Assembly (NCBI GenBank): GCA_039029735.1
Contig: JBCCFL010000006.1
Coordinates: 124,001-188,000 of the forward strand
Direction of reading: 5' to 3'
Source of the DNA: CADEDH01 sp039029735
Lineage (GTDB): Bacteria; Actinomycetota; Acidimicrobiia; Acidimicrobiales; SZUA-35
DNA length: 64,000 nucleotides
Below are positions 1-9,323 of this stretch, piece by piece; position 1 is the first letter of the stretch; every line of letters begins with the position of its first letter. The notes below the pieces were generated by a model, which saw only the letters and a list, made by a program, of their open reading frames with translations, ran no database searches and was not told the origin of the DNA. A program made the position numbers and the translations under genes.

Positions 1-1002
1 GTGCTCCTTGGCCCACGCCAGCACCACGGAGGCGAACGCCTCGTTGACCTCGAACACGTCGATGTCGTCGATTGTCAGCTTGGCCTTGTCCAGCACCTTC
101 TCAGTGGCCGGAATCGGCCCGGTGAGCATCGTGACCGGATCCACGCCTGCCAGCGCAAAGCTGTGGAACTTGGCGCGGGGCTTCAGGCCCAGCTCGTTCG
201 CCTTCGACTCGCTCATGATCAGTACCGCGGCGGCGCCATCGGTGATCTGGGAGCTGTTCGCCGCCGTCACCTTGCCGTCGGGGCGGAACGCAGGCTTCAG
301 CGAGGCGAGCTTCTCCAGCGTGCTCTCGCGGATGCCGCCATCGGTGGTCGCCATCTGGCCGGTCTCGATCACCTTGCCGTTCTCACGATCGAGGATCTTC
401 TCGGCCACGGGAAGGATCTCGTTGTCGTAGCGCCCCTGGTCGCGGGCCTGGGCGGCCAACTGCTGGCTGCGGAGGCCGTAGGCGTCGAGTTCCTCACGCG
501 AGATGCCCCACTTGTCGGCGATCATCTCGGCGCCGATGCCCTGGGGCTGGAGGCCACCCACGTCGGCGTACCGGTCGTGCATGGGCTGGGGGAACGGCTG
601 GCCCACGTCCTTCACCATCATGGTGGCACCCATCGGCACGAGGCTCATCACCTCCACGCCGGCTGCGATCACCACGTCATACGCGCCCGCCATCACCCCC
701 TGGGCGGCGAAGTGGGCCGACTGCTGTGAGGAGCCGCACTGGCGATCCACGGTGGTGGACGGCACCGATTCGGGCCAGCCGGCGCTGAGCACGGCGTTGC
801 GGCCCACATTCACGGCCTGGGCCCCGACCTGCATCACGCAGCCCATGATCACGTCCTCGACCAGTTCGGGATCGAGGTTGTTGCGGTCGGCCAGTGCCTT
901 GAGCACCTCGGCCGCCAATTCAGCGGGATGCCAGCCCGAGAGCTGCCCGTTGCGCTTACCCATCGGGGTCCGCAGCGCATCGACGATGACGGCGTTCTCC
1001 AT
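1..1002 (-). CDS. Thiolase / acetyl-CoA acetyltransferase, 3' end cut by window
   Basis: Catalyses thiolytic cleavage (or condensation) of acyl-CoA, the last step of beta-oxidation. The reverse strand reads from ATG at 1002 with the thiolase N-terminus (DALRTPMGKRNG) and the nucleophile-cysteine segment DRQCGSSQQSAHFAAQG; near the window edge it has the conserved NEAFA motif. The C-terminal GHP and second catalytic cysteine lie beyond position 1, so the gene is partial (334 codons seen). It is divergent from the fatty-acyl-CoA ligase at 1178, and a perfect 15-bp palindrome lies 22 bp upstream of its start. This suggests joint control of a fatty-acid or steroid degradation pair. The family is sure; the substrate is not. 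Confidence 0.93.
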   Translation of the reverse strand, partial: MENAVIVDALRTPMGKRNGQLSGWHPAELAAEVLKALADRNNLDPELVEDVIMGCVMQVGAQAVNVGRNAVLSAGWPESVPSTTVDRQCGSSQQSAHFAAQGVMAGAYDVVIAAGVEVMSLVPMGATMMVKDVGQPFPQPMHDRYADVGGLQPQGIGAEMIADKWGISREELDAYGLRSQQLAAQARDQGRYDNEILPVAEKILDRENGKVIETGQMATTDGGIRESTLEKLASLKPAFRPDGKVTAANSSQITDGAAAVLIMSESKANELGLKPRAKFHSFALAGVDPVTMLTGPIPATEKVLDKAKLTIDDIDVFEVNEAFASVVLAWAKEH

Positions 1003-1023
1003 CACATGGCCCTTTCGTTGTCG

Positions 1024-1038
1024 TGCCACCCGGTGGCA
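1024..1038. promoter_or_regulatory. Palindromic operator candidate between thiolase and acyl-CoA ligase
   Basis: A perfect inverted repeat with 7-bp arms (TGCCACC / GGTGGCA) around one central base lies in the 175-bp divergent spacer, next to the thiolase start. This is a typical place and form for a dimeric repressor site, such as a TetR or GntR lipid regulator. A weak promoter-like pair for the right-hand gene (TTCCAA, 17 bp, TAGCAT) sits at 1085-1113. The binding protein is unknown. Confidence 0.35.
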
Positions 1039-1177
1039 GCCGTTCGGCGCCACTGATTCAGACTACTGGCGGCGGTTCCCGAGCTTCCAAGCCTGGTGAC
1101 CCTCGGGTAGCATTTGTCACACCAACCGCACGATTGCTGGGCCTTCTCGGCAGTCGCCCCTTCCCCAGGAGTACGGC

Positions 1178-2980
1178 ATGAGCGTGTCCGACATCGACGC
1201 CATCATCGAGGGACAAACCGTCCCCAAGATCATGCAGGCGACGTTCGCCCAGCACGGCGATCGGGTTGCCATCCGCAACAAGGACGCGAACGACGACTGG
1301 CATGAGTGGACCTATCAGGACCTGTCGGGCCTGGTGGCAAAGGCCGCTGCCGGCCTCGCGGCTCAGGGTGTTGGCCGGGGCGATCGCATCCTGTTGATGA
1401 TGCGCAACATCCCCGAGTTCCACGTGATCGACCTCGCTGCGCTCTACCTCGGTGCCACCCCGGTTTCGATCTACAACAGCTCGTCGCCGGAGCAGATCGA
1501 GTACCTCGCCAACGACGCCGGCGTGAAGCTGGCCATCGCCGAGGATCGAGGCTTCTTCGAGTCGATCAGCAAGGTGCGCCAGTCGATCGGCTCGCTCGAG
1601 AAGGTCGGCATCATCAACCCCGCCGATGACGTGGCCGCCGACTTCACCTACGGCGACGTCATGGCCTCCGACCCGGCTGACCTCGACGCCTTGTCGAGCA
1701 TCGCCCAGCCCGACGATCTCGCCACGCTGATCTACACCTCTGGCACCACCGGCCCCTCCAAGGGCGTGATGATCGACCACCGCAACGTGGCCTGGTCGTT
1801 CGAGAGCCTCAAGCGGGCGTTCGAGCTGCCGGAGGAAGAGCTCCACGGCATGCGCCTGGTGAGCTACCTGCCGATGGCCCACATCGCCGAGCGCATGGTG
1901 AGCCACTACAACGGCCTCTTCATGGGCATGGAGGTCACCTGCTGCCCCGACCCCACCCAGATCGCGGTCTACGCCGGCCAGGTGAAGCCGAACATCATGT
2001 TCGGCGTGCCCCGCGTGTGGGAGAAGATCTACGGCGGCATCAACGCTGCCCTCGCTGCTGATCCCGAGAAGGAGAAGGCAGTGGCGGAGGCCATCGAGAC
2101 GGCCGAGCCGATCATGGAGAAGATGACCTGGGGCACGGCCACCGAAGAGGAGATCGAGACCTACAACTTCCTCGACGCCGTCGCGTTCTCGACCATCCGC
2201 CAACTCGTCGGCCTCGACGACGTGAAGGTCGCACTCACCGGCGCGGCGCCGCTGCCAGCCGAGATGATGTCGTGGTTCCGCACCATCGGCGTGCCGCTTT
2301 CGGAGGTCTACGGCCTGTCGGAGACCACCGGCGCCATGACCTGGGCGCCGTTCAGGGTGAAGGCCGGCAAGGTCGGCCACTGCTGCCCTGGCGTGGAGGC
2401 CAAGCTCGACGAGGACGGGGAGCTGCTCACCAAGGGTGGCAACGTGTTCCGTGGCTACCTCAACCAGCCGGACAAGACCGCCGAGGTCTTCGACGACGAG
2501 GGCTGGTTCCACACCGGCGACATCGCCGAGATCGACGATGACGGCTACGTCAAGATCGTCGACCGCAAGAAGGAACTCATCATCACCGCCGGCGGCAAGA
2601 ACCTCTCGCCGTCGAACCTCGAGGCGGCACTCAAGATGATGCCGCTCGTCGGCCAGGCCATCGCCATCGGCGACCAGCGGCCGTTCGTGTCGGCGCTACT
2701 CGTGCTCGATCCCGATGTGGCTCCCCAGTGGGCGGCCGCCAACGGAATCGAGGGCAAGAGCCTCGTCGAGCTGGCTGAGGATCCCACCCTCGTGGCTGAA
2801 CTCGAAGGCCAGCTCGCTGGTGTGATGGAAGGCTTCAACAACGCCGAGCGTGTGAAGAAGGTGAAGATCCTTGGTGAGGAGTGGCTGCCCGACAGCGACC
2901 TGCTCACCCCCACCTCGAAGCTCAAGCGCCGTGGCATCCACGCCCGCTACGAGAACGAGATCAACGCCATCTACTCCTGA
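1178..2980 (+). CDS. Long-chain fatty-acid--CoA ligase (FadD15-like AMP-forming synthetase)
   Basis: Activates fatty acids to acyl-CoA through an acyl-adenylate. The 600-residue length and motif order match the long FadD15/ACSL branch: P-loop YTSGTTGPSKGV near residue 187, the A5-like YGLSETTG near 380, the GWFHTGD motif near 446, and the hinge segment DRKKELIITAGGKN near 463. ATG at 1178 follows an AGGAG-like sequence (CCAGGAGTACGGC). The gene is divergent from the thiolase, fitting a beta-oxidation role. It ends just before a strong hairpin at 3004. The ligase family is certain; chain-length preference cannot be read. Confidence 0.95.
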   Translation: MSVSDIDAIIEGQTVPKIMQATFAQHGDRVAIRNKDANDDWHEWTYQDLSGLVAKAAAGLAAQGVGRGDRILLMMRNIPEFHVIDLAALYLGATPVSIYNSSSPEQIEYLANDAGVKLAIAEDRGFFESISKVRQSIGSLEKVGIINPADDVAADFTYGDVMASDPADLDALSSIAQPDDLATLIYTSGTTGPSKGVMIDHRNVAWSFESLKRAFELPEEELHGMRLVSYLPMAHIAERMVSHYNGLFMGMEVTCCPDPTQIAVYAGQVKPNIMFGVPRVWEKIYGGINAALAADPEKEKAVAEAIETAEPIMEKMTWGTATEEEIETYNFLDAVAFSTIRQLVGLDDVKVALTGAAPLPAEMMSWFRTIGVPLSEVYGLSETTGAMTWAPFRVKAGKVGHCCPGVEAKLDEDGELLTKGGNVFRGYLNQPDKTAEVFDDEGWFHTGDIAEIDDDGYVKIVDRKKELIITAGGKNLSPSNLEAALKMMPLVGQAIAIGDQRPFVSALLVLDPDVAPQWAAANGIEGKSLVELAEDPTLVAELEGQLAGVMEGFNNAERVKKVKILGEEWLPDSDLLTPTSKLKRRGIHARYENEINAIYS

Positions 2981-3003
2981 ACAAGACGAAGATGTGACTG
3001 GTT

Positions 3004-3034
3004 CCGGCCGTGGCTCCTCGGGAGCTGCGGCCGG
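3004..3034. terminator. Long hairpin between convergent genes
   Basis: The 14-nt arms CCGGCCGTGGCTCC and GGAGCTGCGGCCGG pair around a TCG loop, with two internal G-T wobbles. It lies 23 bp after the acyl-CoA ligase stop and 23 bp from the stop of the convergent GGDEF-EAL gene. Position and symmetry fit a bidirectional terminator, although there is no clear U-tract. Confidence 0.6.
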
Positions 3035-3057
3035 CCGGGCCCGCGTTTCGGCGTCGT

Positions 3058-6000
3058 TCAGCTGGCGAGGGGGCGAGTGGAGGTCGACTTCACGATCAGT
3101 GACGGCGCGGCCCCGGTGCGGCCCTTGGCGAACCAATCCTCGAGCTGGACGGGGTCCATCGGTCGGCCGAGATAGAAGCCCTGACCGAGGTCGCAGCCCA
3201 GCGTGTGCAACAGCTCGAACTCCGACGGCTCCTCGATCCCCTCGGCCACCGTCTCGGCCCCGAGCGTGTGGGCCAGGTCGATCACGCCCTGCACGAGGCG
3301 GCGGGCATCGCTCGATTTGCTGAGGGCGTCCACGTAGCTCTTGTCGATCTTGATCCGGTTGAAGGGCACGTCGCGGAGATGGCTGAGGCCGGCGGCCCCG
3401 GTGCCGAAGTCGTCGACCGCAACCTTGGCCCCAAGGTCTCGCAGCATCTGGAGTTGGCTCCGGATCCACTCCGAGTCTTCGATCAGGGTCGACTCGGTGA
3501 GTTCGAAGGTCACCCGCCCCGGATCGATACCAGTGTCGAGCACGATCTGGGCGAGGTGCTCGGCCTCGCCAGCTCGCTCCAACTGGAGGGCCGACACGTT
3601 CACGCTCATGCCGAGCGCCTGCGCACCCACCACGGTCTGGCGCCAGACGGCCAGCTGCAGGCACGCCTGTTCGAGCACCCAGCGTCCGAGGTCGACGATC
3701 AACCCTGACTTCTCGGCCAGTGGAATGAACACCCCGGGGGAGATCGGGCCCCGGTGGGGGTGGGTCCAGCGGAGCAGGGCCTCGACGCCGCGGATGTTGC
3801 GGGTCTCCAGTTCCAGGATCGGCTGGTACACAACGCTCAGTTCGTCGCGCTCGATGGCGCCGCCGAGATCGGACGACAGTTCGAAGCGTTCGGTGGCCGA
3901 CGTGCGCATCTCTGGCTCGAACACCCGGATCGTCGCCGTCTGATTGCCGCCTCGGGCCGCACCGAGGGCCAGCGAGGCCCGGTCGATCAGATCTCGGGCC
4001 ACGGTGCCACGGTCGTGGGTGGAGTCCACCCCGATCGACACCGACAGCGGATGGTGGCGCCCGGCGATCGTGTAGGGGGCGTCGAACACGTGCTGGATCC
4101 GGTTGGCGAACCGCAGCACCTCCTCGTGGGTGGAGGCGGTCGTGATCACCGCGAACTCGTTGCCACCGATCCGGGCCAGCAGATCGTGCGAGCGGAGGCC
4201 CGCCCGCAGCCGAGTCGCCACCTGCACCAGCAGCTCGTCGCCGGTCTCGTAGCCCACCGACTCGTTCACGGACTTGAACTCGTCGATATCGGCGATCATC
4301 ACGCCGAGCACCTCGGTGGCTCCGAGCTTCTGGAGCCGCTGTTGGAGCTCGACGTGCAGCGTGGTGCGATTGGCCAAGCCGGTGAGATGGTCATACAGCG
4401 CCTGCTCGCGCAGGCTCTGCTCCAGCCGCCGTTGGTCGGTCACGTCACGAATCGTGATCGTGAAGCCTCCCTCGATCCCGTCTGCCCGATCGGAGAGCAC
4501 CACCTCGGTGGTGCGATGCTGGCCCGACTGGGTGCGGAAGTCGAGCTCCACCGTGTCGCCGTGCAAGGCATTGCGGGTGTTGGCCAGGAACACCGACAGC
4601 ACGTCCCGGGATCGGTCGGTGAGCAGCGTCGACAGATTCGTGGCCACGAGATCTGGGGCCGGGTAGCCGAGCACGGAGTTCACGTTCGGGCTCACGTAGT
4701 TGATCGTGAGGTCGGTCTCGAGGATCGCGAACACGTCCTTCGAGTTGAGCACGAGTGTGCGATAGCGGTGCTCGGAGAAGCCGAGTGAAAGCTCGGCCAT
4801 CTTGCGGTCCTGGATGTCACTGAAGTTCATGACCACGCCACGCACCTCGTCGTCGTGGCGGTGGTCGCGCACGATCAGCGAGAACCAGTGGTAGTGGCCG
4901 TCGGCGTGGCGGAGCCGCACGTCGTTGCCCGTGTGCTGGTGACGCACGAGCGCCTGCTCCAGCATCTGCTCGATGCTTGAGCGATCGTCATCATGGGCGT
5001 ACTGGAGAACGGCGGCGCCTCCGAGTTCTCGCTCGGTGTAGCCGAGGATACGTTCCACCGACGGGCTCACCATCTGGATGTTGTGCTGCTCCGGATCCAC
5101 GAGGCAGATCACGTCGGCCGAGTCGTGCACGAGGGCCCGGAACCGCTGATTGGAGCGGCGATGGTGCGTGGCCTCCTGCTGTTCGTAGCTGAACAGCGCC
5201 CGGTCCACCGTGGAGCCGACCTGGGCGATCTGCTCGATCTCGGTGGTGGTCAGCACTGGCGACGCCTGCACCACCACCAGCTCGGCCCGATCCCTCGCCA
5301 GGTCGAGGGGGATCCCGAGCAGTGTCTCGAAGCCGACGCCGGGTCGGGTCGACCGTCGCTCCGAGCGCACCGTGGTGCGCTGCACGGCGATCGACTCCAG
5401 CTCGGCCCGCTCGGCGTCGTTGACGTTCACTGGGAGCATGGCGGGCACGGTGGTCCACGAGCCCTGGTGGAACTGGAGGAAGTCGGCGTCGACGATCTCC
5501 TTGCCGGCCAGGAGGCGATCGATGGCCAGGCCACCGAGGTCGAGGATCAACTCTGGGGTATCGGCCCGCATGATGTCGGCCACCGAGGCTCTGAGCTCCC
5601 GCTCGGTCGCAATGAGGCGTTCCCGGGCCCGTACGGTGATGGCCACGTTGGCAGCCGTGGCGGCAGCAACAGCAGCGAGTAGAACGGCCAGGTACGGCTC
5701 GGGCCGGGGCATCACCACGAGGAAGGCGCCGACGCCCAACATCGATGCGAGGAGGTACCCGGTGTGGGTGGCTCGGAGCGGCCGCTGGTGCCCGGCGACG
5801 GGCTGGTCGAGGTCGGCGGCACCGGGATGGCGAATGGCGGCGGCCAGCAACACCAGCCCCACGGTGGCTGCGCCGATGCCGATCGCTCTCGCCCCCTCCC
5901 GACCGGTGGCGACGGCGAGGAAGTTGAGTTCCGACACCACGGTCAACCCGGCGGCGCCAGCGAGCAGCCACAGCACCATCGACCGCGACTCCGTGCCGAG

Positions 6001-6519
6001 GATCAGCTGCAGAAGCAGGAACACGATCGCCAATGAGAGCGGAACGTAGATCACCGAGGCCAGCAGCTCGTAGCCCGACAACCGGCTCGTCAGCTGCGGT
6101 CCGGCCCAGGCCATGGTGAACACGGCGATCCACAGGGTGATCGTTGCCGCATCGAGCACCACCCTGATCTGGGGTGCCATGGTGCGGGCCGAGAGCACCC
6201 AGCGGATCCCACCGATGAACAGGGCGTAGCCGAGGATCAGCACGGCATCACCCCCGGTGAGCGGCCCCACCTCGGGGTCGACCGAGCGATGGATCTCGGT
6301 GAACAGCGGAGCGAACCCGATCAACACCGAGCCAATGGTGAGCAGGCGCCAGCCCACCGAACCCGTCAGCCGGCGAGCGCGCGAGATCGTGAGCCCGAGC
6401 GCCGGGAGAACGACGAAGGCGAGCACCAGATCCGACACCGGGGGTTGAAGCGTGGAGCCGATCACGGCGCCCGCGATCAGCAGCAGCCAGATCAGGTTCG
6501 AGCGGACAAGATGGAACAC
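3058..6519 (-). CDS. Membrane PAS-PAS-GGDEF-EAL cyclic-di-GMP protein
   Basis: This 1153-residue protein probably controls cyclic-di-GMP. About 300 N-terminal residues are strongly hydrophobic, with several membrane helices; then come a GAF-like stretch (about 310-440), two PAS domains (about 450-570 and 575-690), a GGDEF domain (about 700-860) and an EAL domain (about 875-1130). The EAL domain keeps EALLRW (913), NVS, ELTES and DDFGTG, so phosphodiesterase activity is likely. The GGDEF signature reads GGNEF (785-789), a departure from GGDEF/GGEEF that may lower or abolish cyclase activity. The start is GTG at 6519. It lies last in a three-gene minus-strand run with the GNAT gene and the membrane protein upstream. 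Confidence 0.95.
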   Translation of the reverse strand: MFHLVRSNLIWLLLIAGAVIGSTLQPPVSDLVLAFVVLPALGLTISRARRLTGSVGWRLLTIGSVLIGFAPLFTEIHRSVDPEVGPLTGGDAVLILGYALFIGGIRWVLSARTMAPQIRVVLDAATITLWIAVFTMAWAGPQLTSRLSGYELLASVIYVPLSLAIVFLLLQLILGTESRSMVLWLLAGAAGLTVVSELNFLAVATGREGARAIGIGAATVGLVLLAAAIRHPGAADLDQPVAGHQRPLRATHTGYLLASMLGVGAFLVVMPRPEPYLAVLLAAVAAATAANVAITVRARERLIATERELRASVADIMRADTPELILDLGGLAIDRLLAGKEIVDADFLQFHQGSWTTVPAMLPVNVNDAERAELESIAVQRTTVRSERRSTRPGVGFETLLGIPLDLARDRAELVVVQASPVLTTTEIEQIAQVGSTVDRALFSYEQQEATHHRRSNQRFRALVHDSADVICLVDPEQHNIQMVSPSVERILGYTERELGGAAVLQYAHDDDRSSIEQMLEQALVRHQHTGNDVRLRHADGHYHWFSLIVRDHRHDDEVRGVVMNFSDIQDRKMAELSLGFSEHRYRTLVLNSKDVFAILETDLTINYVSPNVNSVLGYPAPDLVATNLSTLLTDRSRDVLSVFLANTRNALHGDTVELDFRTQSGQHRTTEVVLSDRADGIEGGFTITIRDVTDQRRLEQSLREQALYDHLTGLANRTTLHVELQQRLQKLGATEVLGVMIADIDEFKSVNESVGYETGDELLVQVATRLRAGLRSHDLLARIGGNEFAVITTASTHEEVLRFANRIQHVFDAPYTIAGRHHPLSVSIGVDSTHDRGTVARDLIDRASLALGAARGGNQTATIRVFEPEMRTSATERFELSSDLGGAIERDELSVVYQPILELETRNIRGVEALLRWTHPHRGPISPGVFIPLAEKSGLIVDLGRWVLEQACLQLAVWRQTVVGAQALGMSVNVSALQLERAGEAEHLAQIVLDTGIDPGRVTFELTESTLIEDSEWIRSQLQMLRDLGAKVAVDDFGTGAAGLSHLRDVPFNRIKIDKSYVDALSKSSDARRLVQGVIDLAHTLGAETVAEGIEEPSEFELLHTLGCDLGQGFYLGRPMDPVQLEDWFAKGRTGAAPSLIVKSTSTRPLAS

Positions 6520-6592
6520 AACGCACTGATCGGCGACGGCCGAGTGGCGTTGAGCACTCCATCAGCAGGGAAAACGCACCTACAAGCTGATG

Positions 6593-7285
6593 TCAGCGTC
6601 GACGTCGACGCGAGCGCCACCTGTCGGCCACGTAGATCCCGCCGAGGATCTGGCCTGCGAAGGGGCGGAGCACGGGCGCTCGCCGGATGGGGTTGCGCCA
6701 CCGGAAGATGGCACCCCGGTCGTCGCTCTCCCAATCCTTGAAGTAGTCACTGACCACCGCCACCACATCCACGCCGGGCACGCGGGAGTAGAGCTCGATC
6801 TCCGGGTCGAGATACCGGCCTCTGGCGTTGCGGGCGTTGACGTACTCCTCCGCCGACATCTGATCGGCGTAGCGGTGGTAGCGGGGGAGGCGGGAACCCC
6901 AGAAGAGGGCGTCGACGCCGAGCTGCATCGTGAGAGTGAGGCCGGCCACGAACATCGACGTGGACGCCGACCGAGGGGCGAAGCGGCTCACCGACAGGTC
7001 CACACCGAACAGGACGGGCCCGTTGGGGTCGTGGTTCGTGCACCATCCGTCGTCGGTCAACAGGGTCCAGGGGCTCCCATCGCTCGGGTCGTAGGAAGAG
7101 AGACGAACGAAGCTCATCCCGGCGACGATCTCATTGTCGTGCTCGCCGATCAGCTGGCCGTCGGGAAAGACGGCGACCCGGCTCATCAGCTGGGCTCTGG
7201 TGGCGGCCATCGTCTCCCCCCATTCCTCGCTCTGCACGGCGTAGTAGCCGTCGACGTCCTCCGGGCTTGCCGAGCGAACCTTCAC
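6593..7285 (-). CDS. GNAT-like N-acetyltransferase
   Basis: A 230-residue protein whose N-terminus (VRSASPEDVDGYYAVQSEEW) has the layout of a GNAT acetyltransferase. The middle is less typical and the C-terminus is very arginine-rich (WRSRRRRR). The start is GTG at 7285, overlapping the TGA of the upstream membrane protein by 4 bp (GTGA), which implies translational coupling. The GGDEF-EAL gene follows 73 bp downstream. The substrate is unknown, and GNAT membership rests on the N-terminal half only. Confidence 0.6.
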   Translation of the reverse strand: MKVRSASPEDVDGYYAVQSEEWGETMAATRAQLMSRVAVFPDGQLIGEHDNEIVAGMSFVRLSSYDPSDGSPWTLLTDDGWCTNHDPNGPVLFGVDLSVSRFAPRSASTSMFVAGLTLTMQLGVDALFWGSRLPRYHRYADQMSAEEYVNARNARGRYLDPEIELYSRVPGVDVVAVVSDYFKDWESDDRGAIFRWRNPIRRAPVLRPFAGQILGGIYVADRWRSRRRRR

Positions 7286-7836
7286 GTGTGCGGACCTCCG
7301 TCCTCCAAGTGGTGGTGTTCGCCGCGAACACCACGAACCACCGCGGCCCTGACGGCGGCGGTGAGGGAGATGTCAGCGGCCGGGAGCACGAGGAGCCCCC
7401 ATGCGCTGAGCGGGAGCCCCCCTATGACCGCAGCCACGAGCACCACGCCGGTGCCGAGCGCACCGATCGTGTTGATCACCAGACCCACCCAGAACACCGG
7501 CGTGCGGTCGAGGCGGGCGAGCACGGTATCGAGCCGGCTCCGCCATCGCAGCGGGTTCGGGCCGAGCGAGATTCCCATCGCTCCGGCCATCAGGGCCAGC
7601 CCGATGACGAAGAGCACCTCCGACATGATGAGGCCGAGCCCCACCCACGGCCCGACGCTGCGAACCCGGTCGATGGTCGGCCCCAGCGGCGCGAGAACGA
7701 GGGAGCCGATCGACCCGATGATCAGCAACCAGAAGAAGACACGGCGGGTGAGCGCAGCCCGGTGTCTCAGCGGCGATGCGGCGGCAACGTGCAGAGTGCC
7801 GGTGACCATAGACCACGTTCTGTGCTGAACAGACAC
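7282..7836 (-). CDS. Small integral membrane protein, unknown function
   Basis: A 184-residue protein with about four predicted membrane helices (for example FFWLLIIGSIGSLVLAPLG, VLFVIGLALMAGAMGI, VFWVGLVINTIGALGTGVVL). I recognise no family. It is the first gene of the minus-strand run that continues through the GNAT gene (4-bp overlap) to the GGDEF-EAL protein. A membrane-signalling link is possible but only by position. The start may be the ATG at 7836 or an internal one (MVTGTLH, ten codons later). Confidence 0.6.
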   Translation of the reverse strand: MSVQHRTWSMVTGTLHVAAASPLRHRAALTRRVFFWLLIIGSIGSLVLAPLGPTIDRVRSVGPWVGLGLIMSEVLFVIGLALMAGAMGISLGPNPLRWRSRLDTVLARLDRTPVFWVGLVINTIGALGTGVVLVAAVIGGLPLSAWGLLVLPAADISLTAAVRAAVVRGVRGEHHHLEDGGPHT

Positions 7837-7972
7837 CTTGCGGCGTACTCGCTGGTCACGGAGCCACCTTCACCTGCGTTGGGCACCGCGACGGGCCACC
7901 CGCTGAGCCGTCTTCTACGGTCATTGGGCGGGAGGTGTATGGATTCGGCGCCGTCGTGCGCCTGAACACTCG

Positions 7973-8491
7973 ATGACCGAGGTGGACCAGGGACTCACCA
8001 GCGTGCATGCGGGATCGCTCTATGGCGAGTCTCCGGACTTCGCCACGCTGTACACCAACGAGATCGACCGCCAAACCCGGCGGGCGATGGTGCTGGCCCG
8101 CACGCCGGATGCTGCCGCTGACGCGGTGCACGAGGCGTTCGTGGACGTGTACCGGAACTGGAATCGGCTCACCGACGCTCGGGCGTACCTCGATCGGGCG
8201 GTGGTCAACCGCTGTCGAGATGACGGCCGACGAGCCAGCAGCAGGTTCCGGACGAGCGTGCGTCTGCGTCGCGAGCCCGTGCACCACGTCGAACCCCCGG
8301 CCGACCACGACGACGAGTTGTGGAACGCTCTCCTCACCCTCCCCTTCAACCAGCGAGCGGCGATCGTGCTCCGGGTGCTCATGGGCCACACCGAGGCCGA
8401 GATCGCTGAGCTCCTCGATTGTCGGCCTGGTTCGGTCGGCCCGTGGATCCACCGCGGGCTGGCCTCGATGCGAAAGGCGCTCACGTCATGA
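7973..8491 (+). CDS. ECF-family RNA polymerase sigma factor
   Basis: A 172-residue alternative sigma factor. Region 2 is seen near residues 23-65 (FATLYTNEIDRQTRRAM, then AAADAVHEAFVDVYRNW) and region 4 near 120-165 (LTLPFNQRAAIVLRVLMGHT, then EAEIAELLDCRPGSVGPWIH), the helix-turn-helix that reads the -35 element. It overlaps the next gene by 4 bp (ATGA), the usual sigma/anti-sigma arrangement. Sequence style is close to SigE-type actinobacterial ECF factors. Its regulon is unknown and autoregulation is likely. Confidence 0.9.
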   Translation: MTEVDQGLTSVHAGSLYGESPDFATLYTNEIDRQTRRAMVLARTPDAAADAVHEAFVDVYRNWNRLTDARAYLDRAVVNRCRDDGRRASSRFRTSVRLRREPVHHVEPPADHDDELWNALLTLPFNQRAAIVLRVLMGHTEAEIAELLDCRPGSVGPWIHRGLASMRKALTS

Positions 8492-9303
8492 ACGACCAGA
8501 TGGAACGTGACCTGTTCGAGATGCTCGACCGCCGGTCGGCACAAGCCGAGGTGCAGTGGGATCTCGACGCGGTCTACCGCGATGCACGCTCGGTGGAGCC
8601 CACGTCGTCGGCCTGGGCGTGGATGGTCGACGTGCTGGCGGATCGCCGCACTGCCTTCGCCGGAACCCTCGCCGCTGTGGCCTTCGGGGTGATCGGGGTC
8701 GCCGCCATCGTGTCGAGCGGCATGCCGGGTGACGTGACCGTCGTGCCCGCCGGTGAGGCCGAGGTACCTGGGGCAAGCACCACGGTCGACACCAGCAACG
8801 GCGCTGGCAGCGAGTCGACCACCTCGACGGCCGACGTCAGCCCCACGAGCGTGTTCCTGTCTGACACGAGCACCCGAGACGTGAACGGGGCCTCCACTGC
8901 CAGCAGCACCACGACCTCGATCGCCGACGCGGAGACCACGATCCCGTCGGCCAGCTCTGTGCCCCCGACGTCTGGCACCACCGGCTCGACTTCCGGGTCC
9001 AGCCCGACCACGCCCTCGACCGGCTCGATCCCACCGACGACGGGCACGTTCCCAGAAACGACCATCCCTGCTCCTCAGGTGACCTGGGCCATTCACAACG
9101 GTGAGTGCATCGGCCTTTGGGACAACTCGACGTCGCCGACGACCATCACCTACTTCGATCCGACGTTCGAGAACTGCGGCGGTCCGGCGACCACCGAAGG
9201 TCCGCCGGAGACCTCGCCCGACGACCCCTGCGCCCCGAGGATCGACAGCGCCGGGGGCACGACCCACACGGCGCCCCTTCCGCCCGAGTGCCACTCGAAC
9301 TGA
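8488..9303 (+). CDS. Ser/Thr-rich single-pass membrane protein, probable anti-sigma partner
   Basis: The 271-residue product starts at ATG 8488, inside the stop of the sigma gene. About 50 N-terminal residues are cytosolic and charged (MERDLFEMLDRRSAQAEVQW), followed by one helix near 54-74 (TLAAVAFGVIGVAAIVSSG). Then comes a long low-complexity outer segment dominated by Thr, Ser, Pro and Gly. The short C-terminal tail has several cysteines (GECIG, ENCGG, DDPCAPR). Gene order and topology fit an anti-sigma factor or sensor, but no zinc-binding HxxxCxxC motif is visible. It is therefore better called a putative sigma-associated membrane protein. Confidence 0.65.
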   Translation: MNDQMERDLFEMLDRRSAQAEVQWDLDAVYRDARSVEPTSSAWAWMVDVLADRRTAFAGTLAAVAFGVIGVAAIVSSGMPGDVTVVPAGEAEVPGASTTVDTSNGAGSESTTSTADVSPTSVFLSDTSTRDVNGASTASSTTTSIADAETTIPSASSVPPTSGTTGSTSGSSPTTPSTGSIPPTTGTFPETTIPAPQVTWAIHNGECIGLWDNSTSPTTITYFDPTFENCGGPATTEGPPETSPDDPCAPRIDSAGGTTHTAPLPPECHSN

Positions 9304-9323
9304 GCTGAAGCTCCCGGAGCGAC

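Noticed and set aside
1058..2512. 484-residue minus-strand open frame
   Set aside because: It is antisense to the acyl-CoA ligase with no domain; shadow frame.
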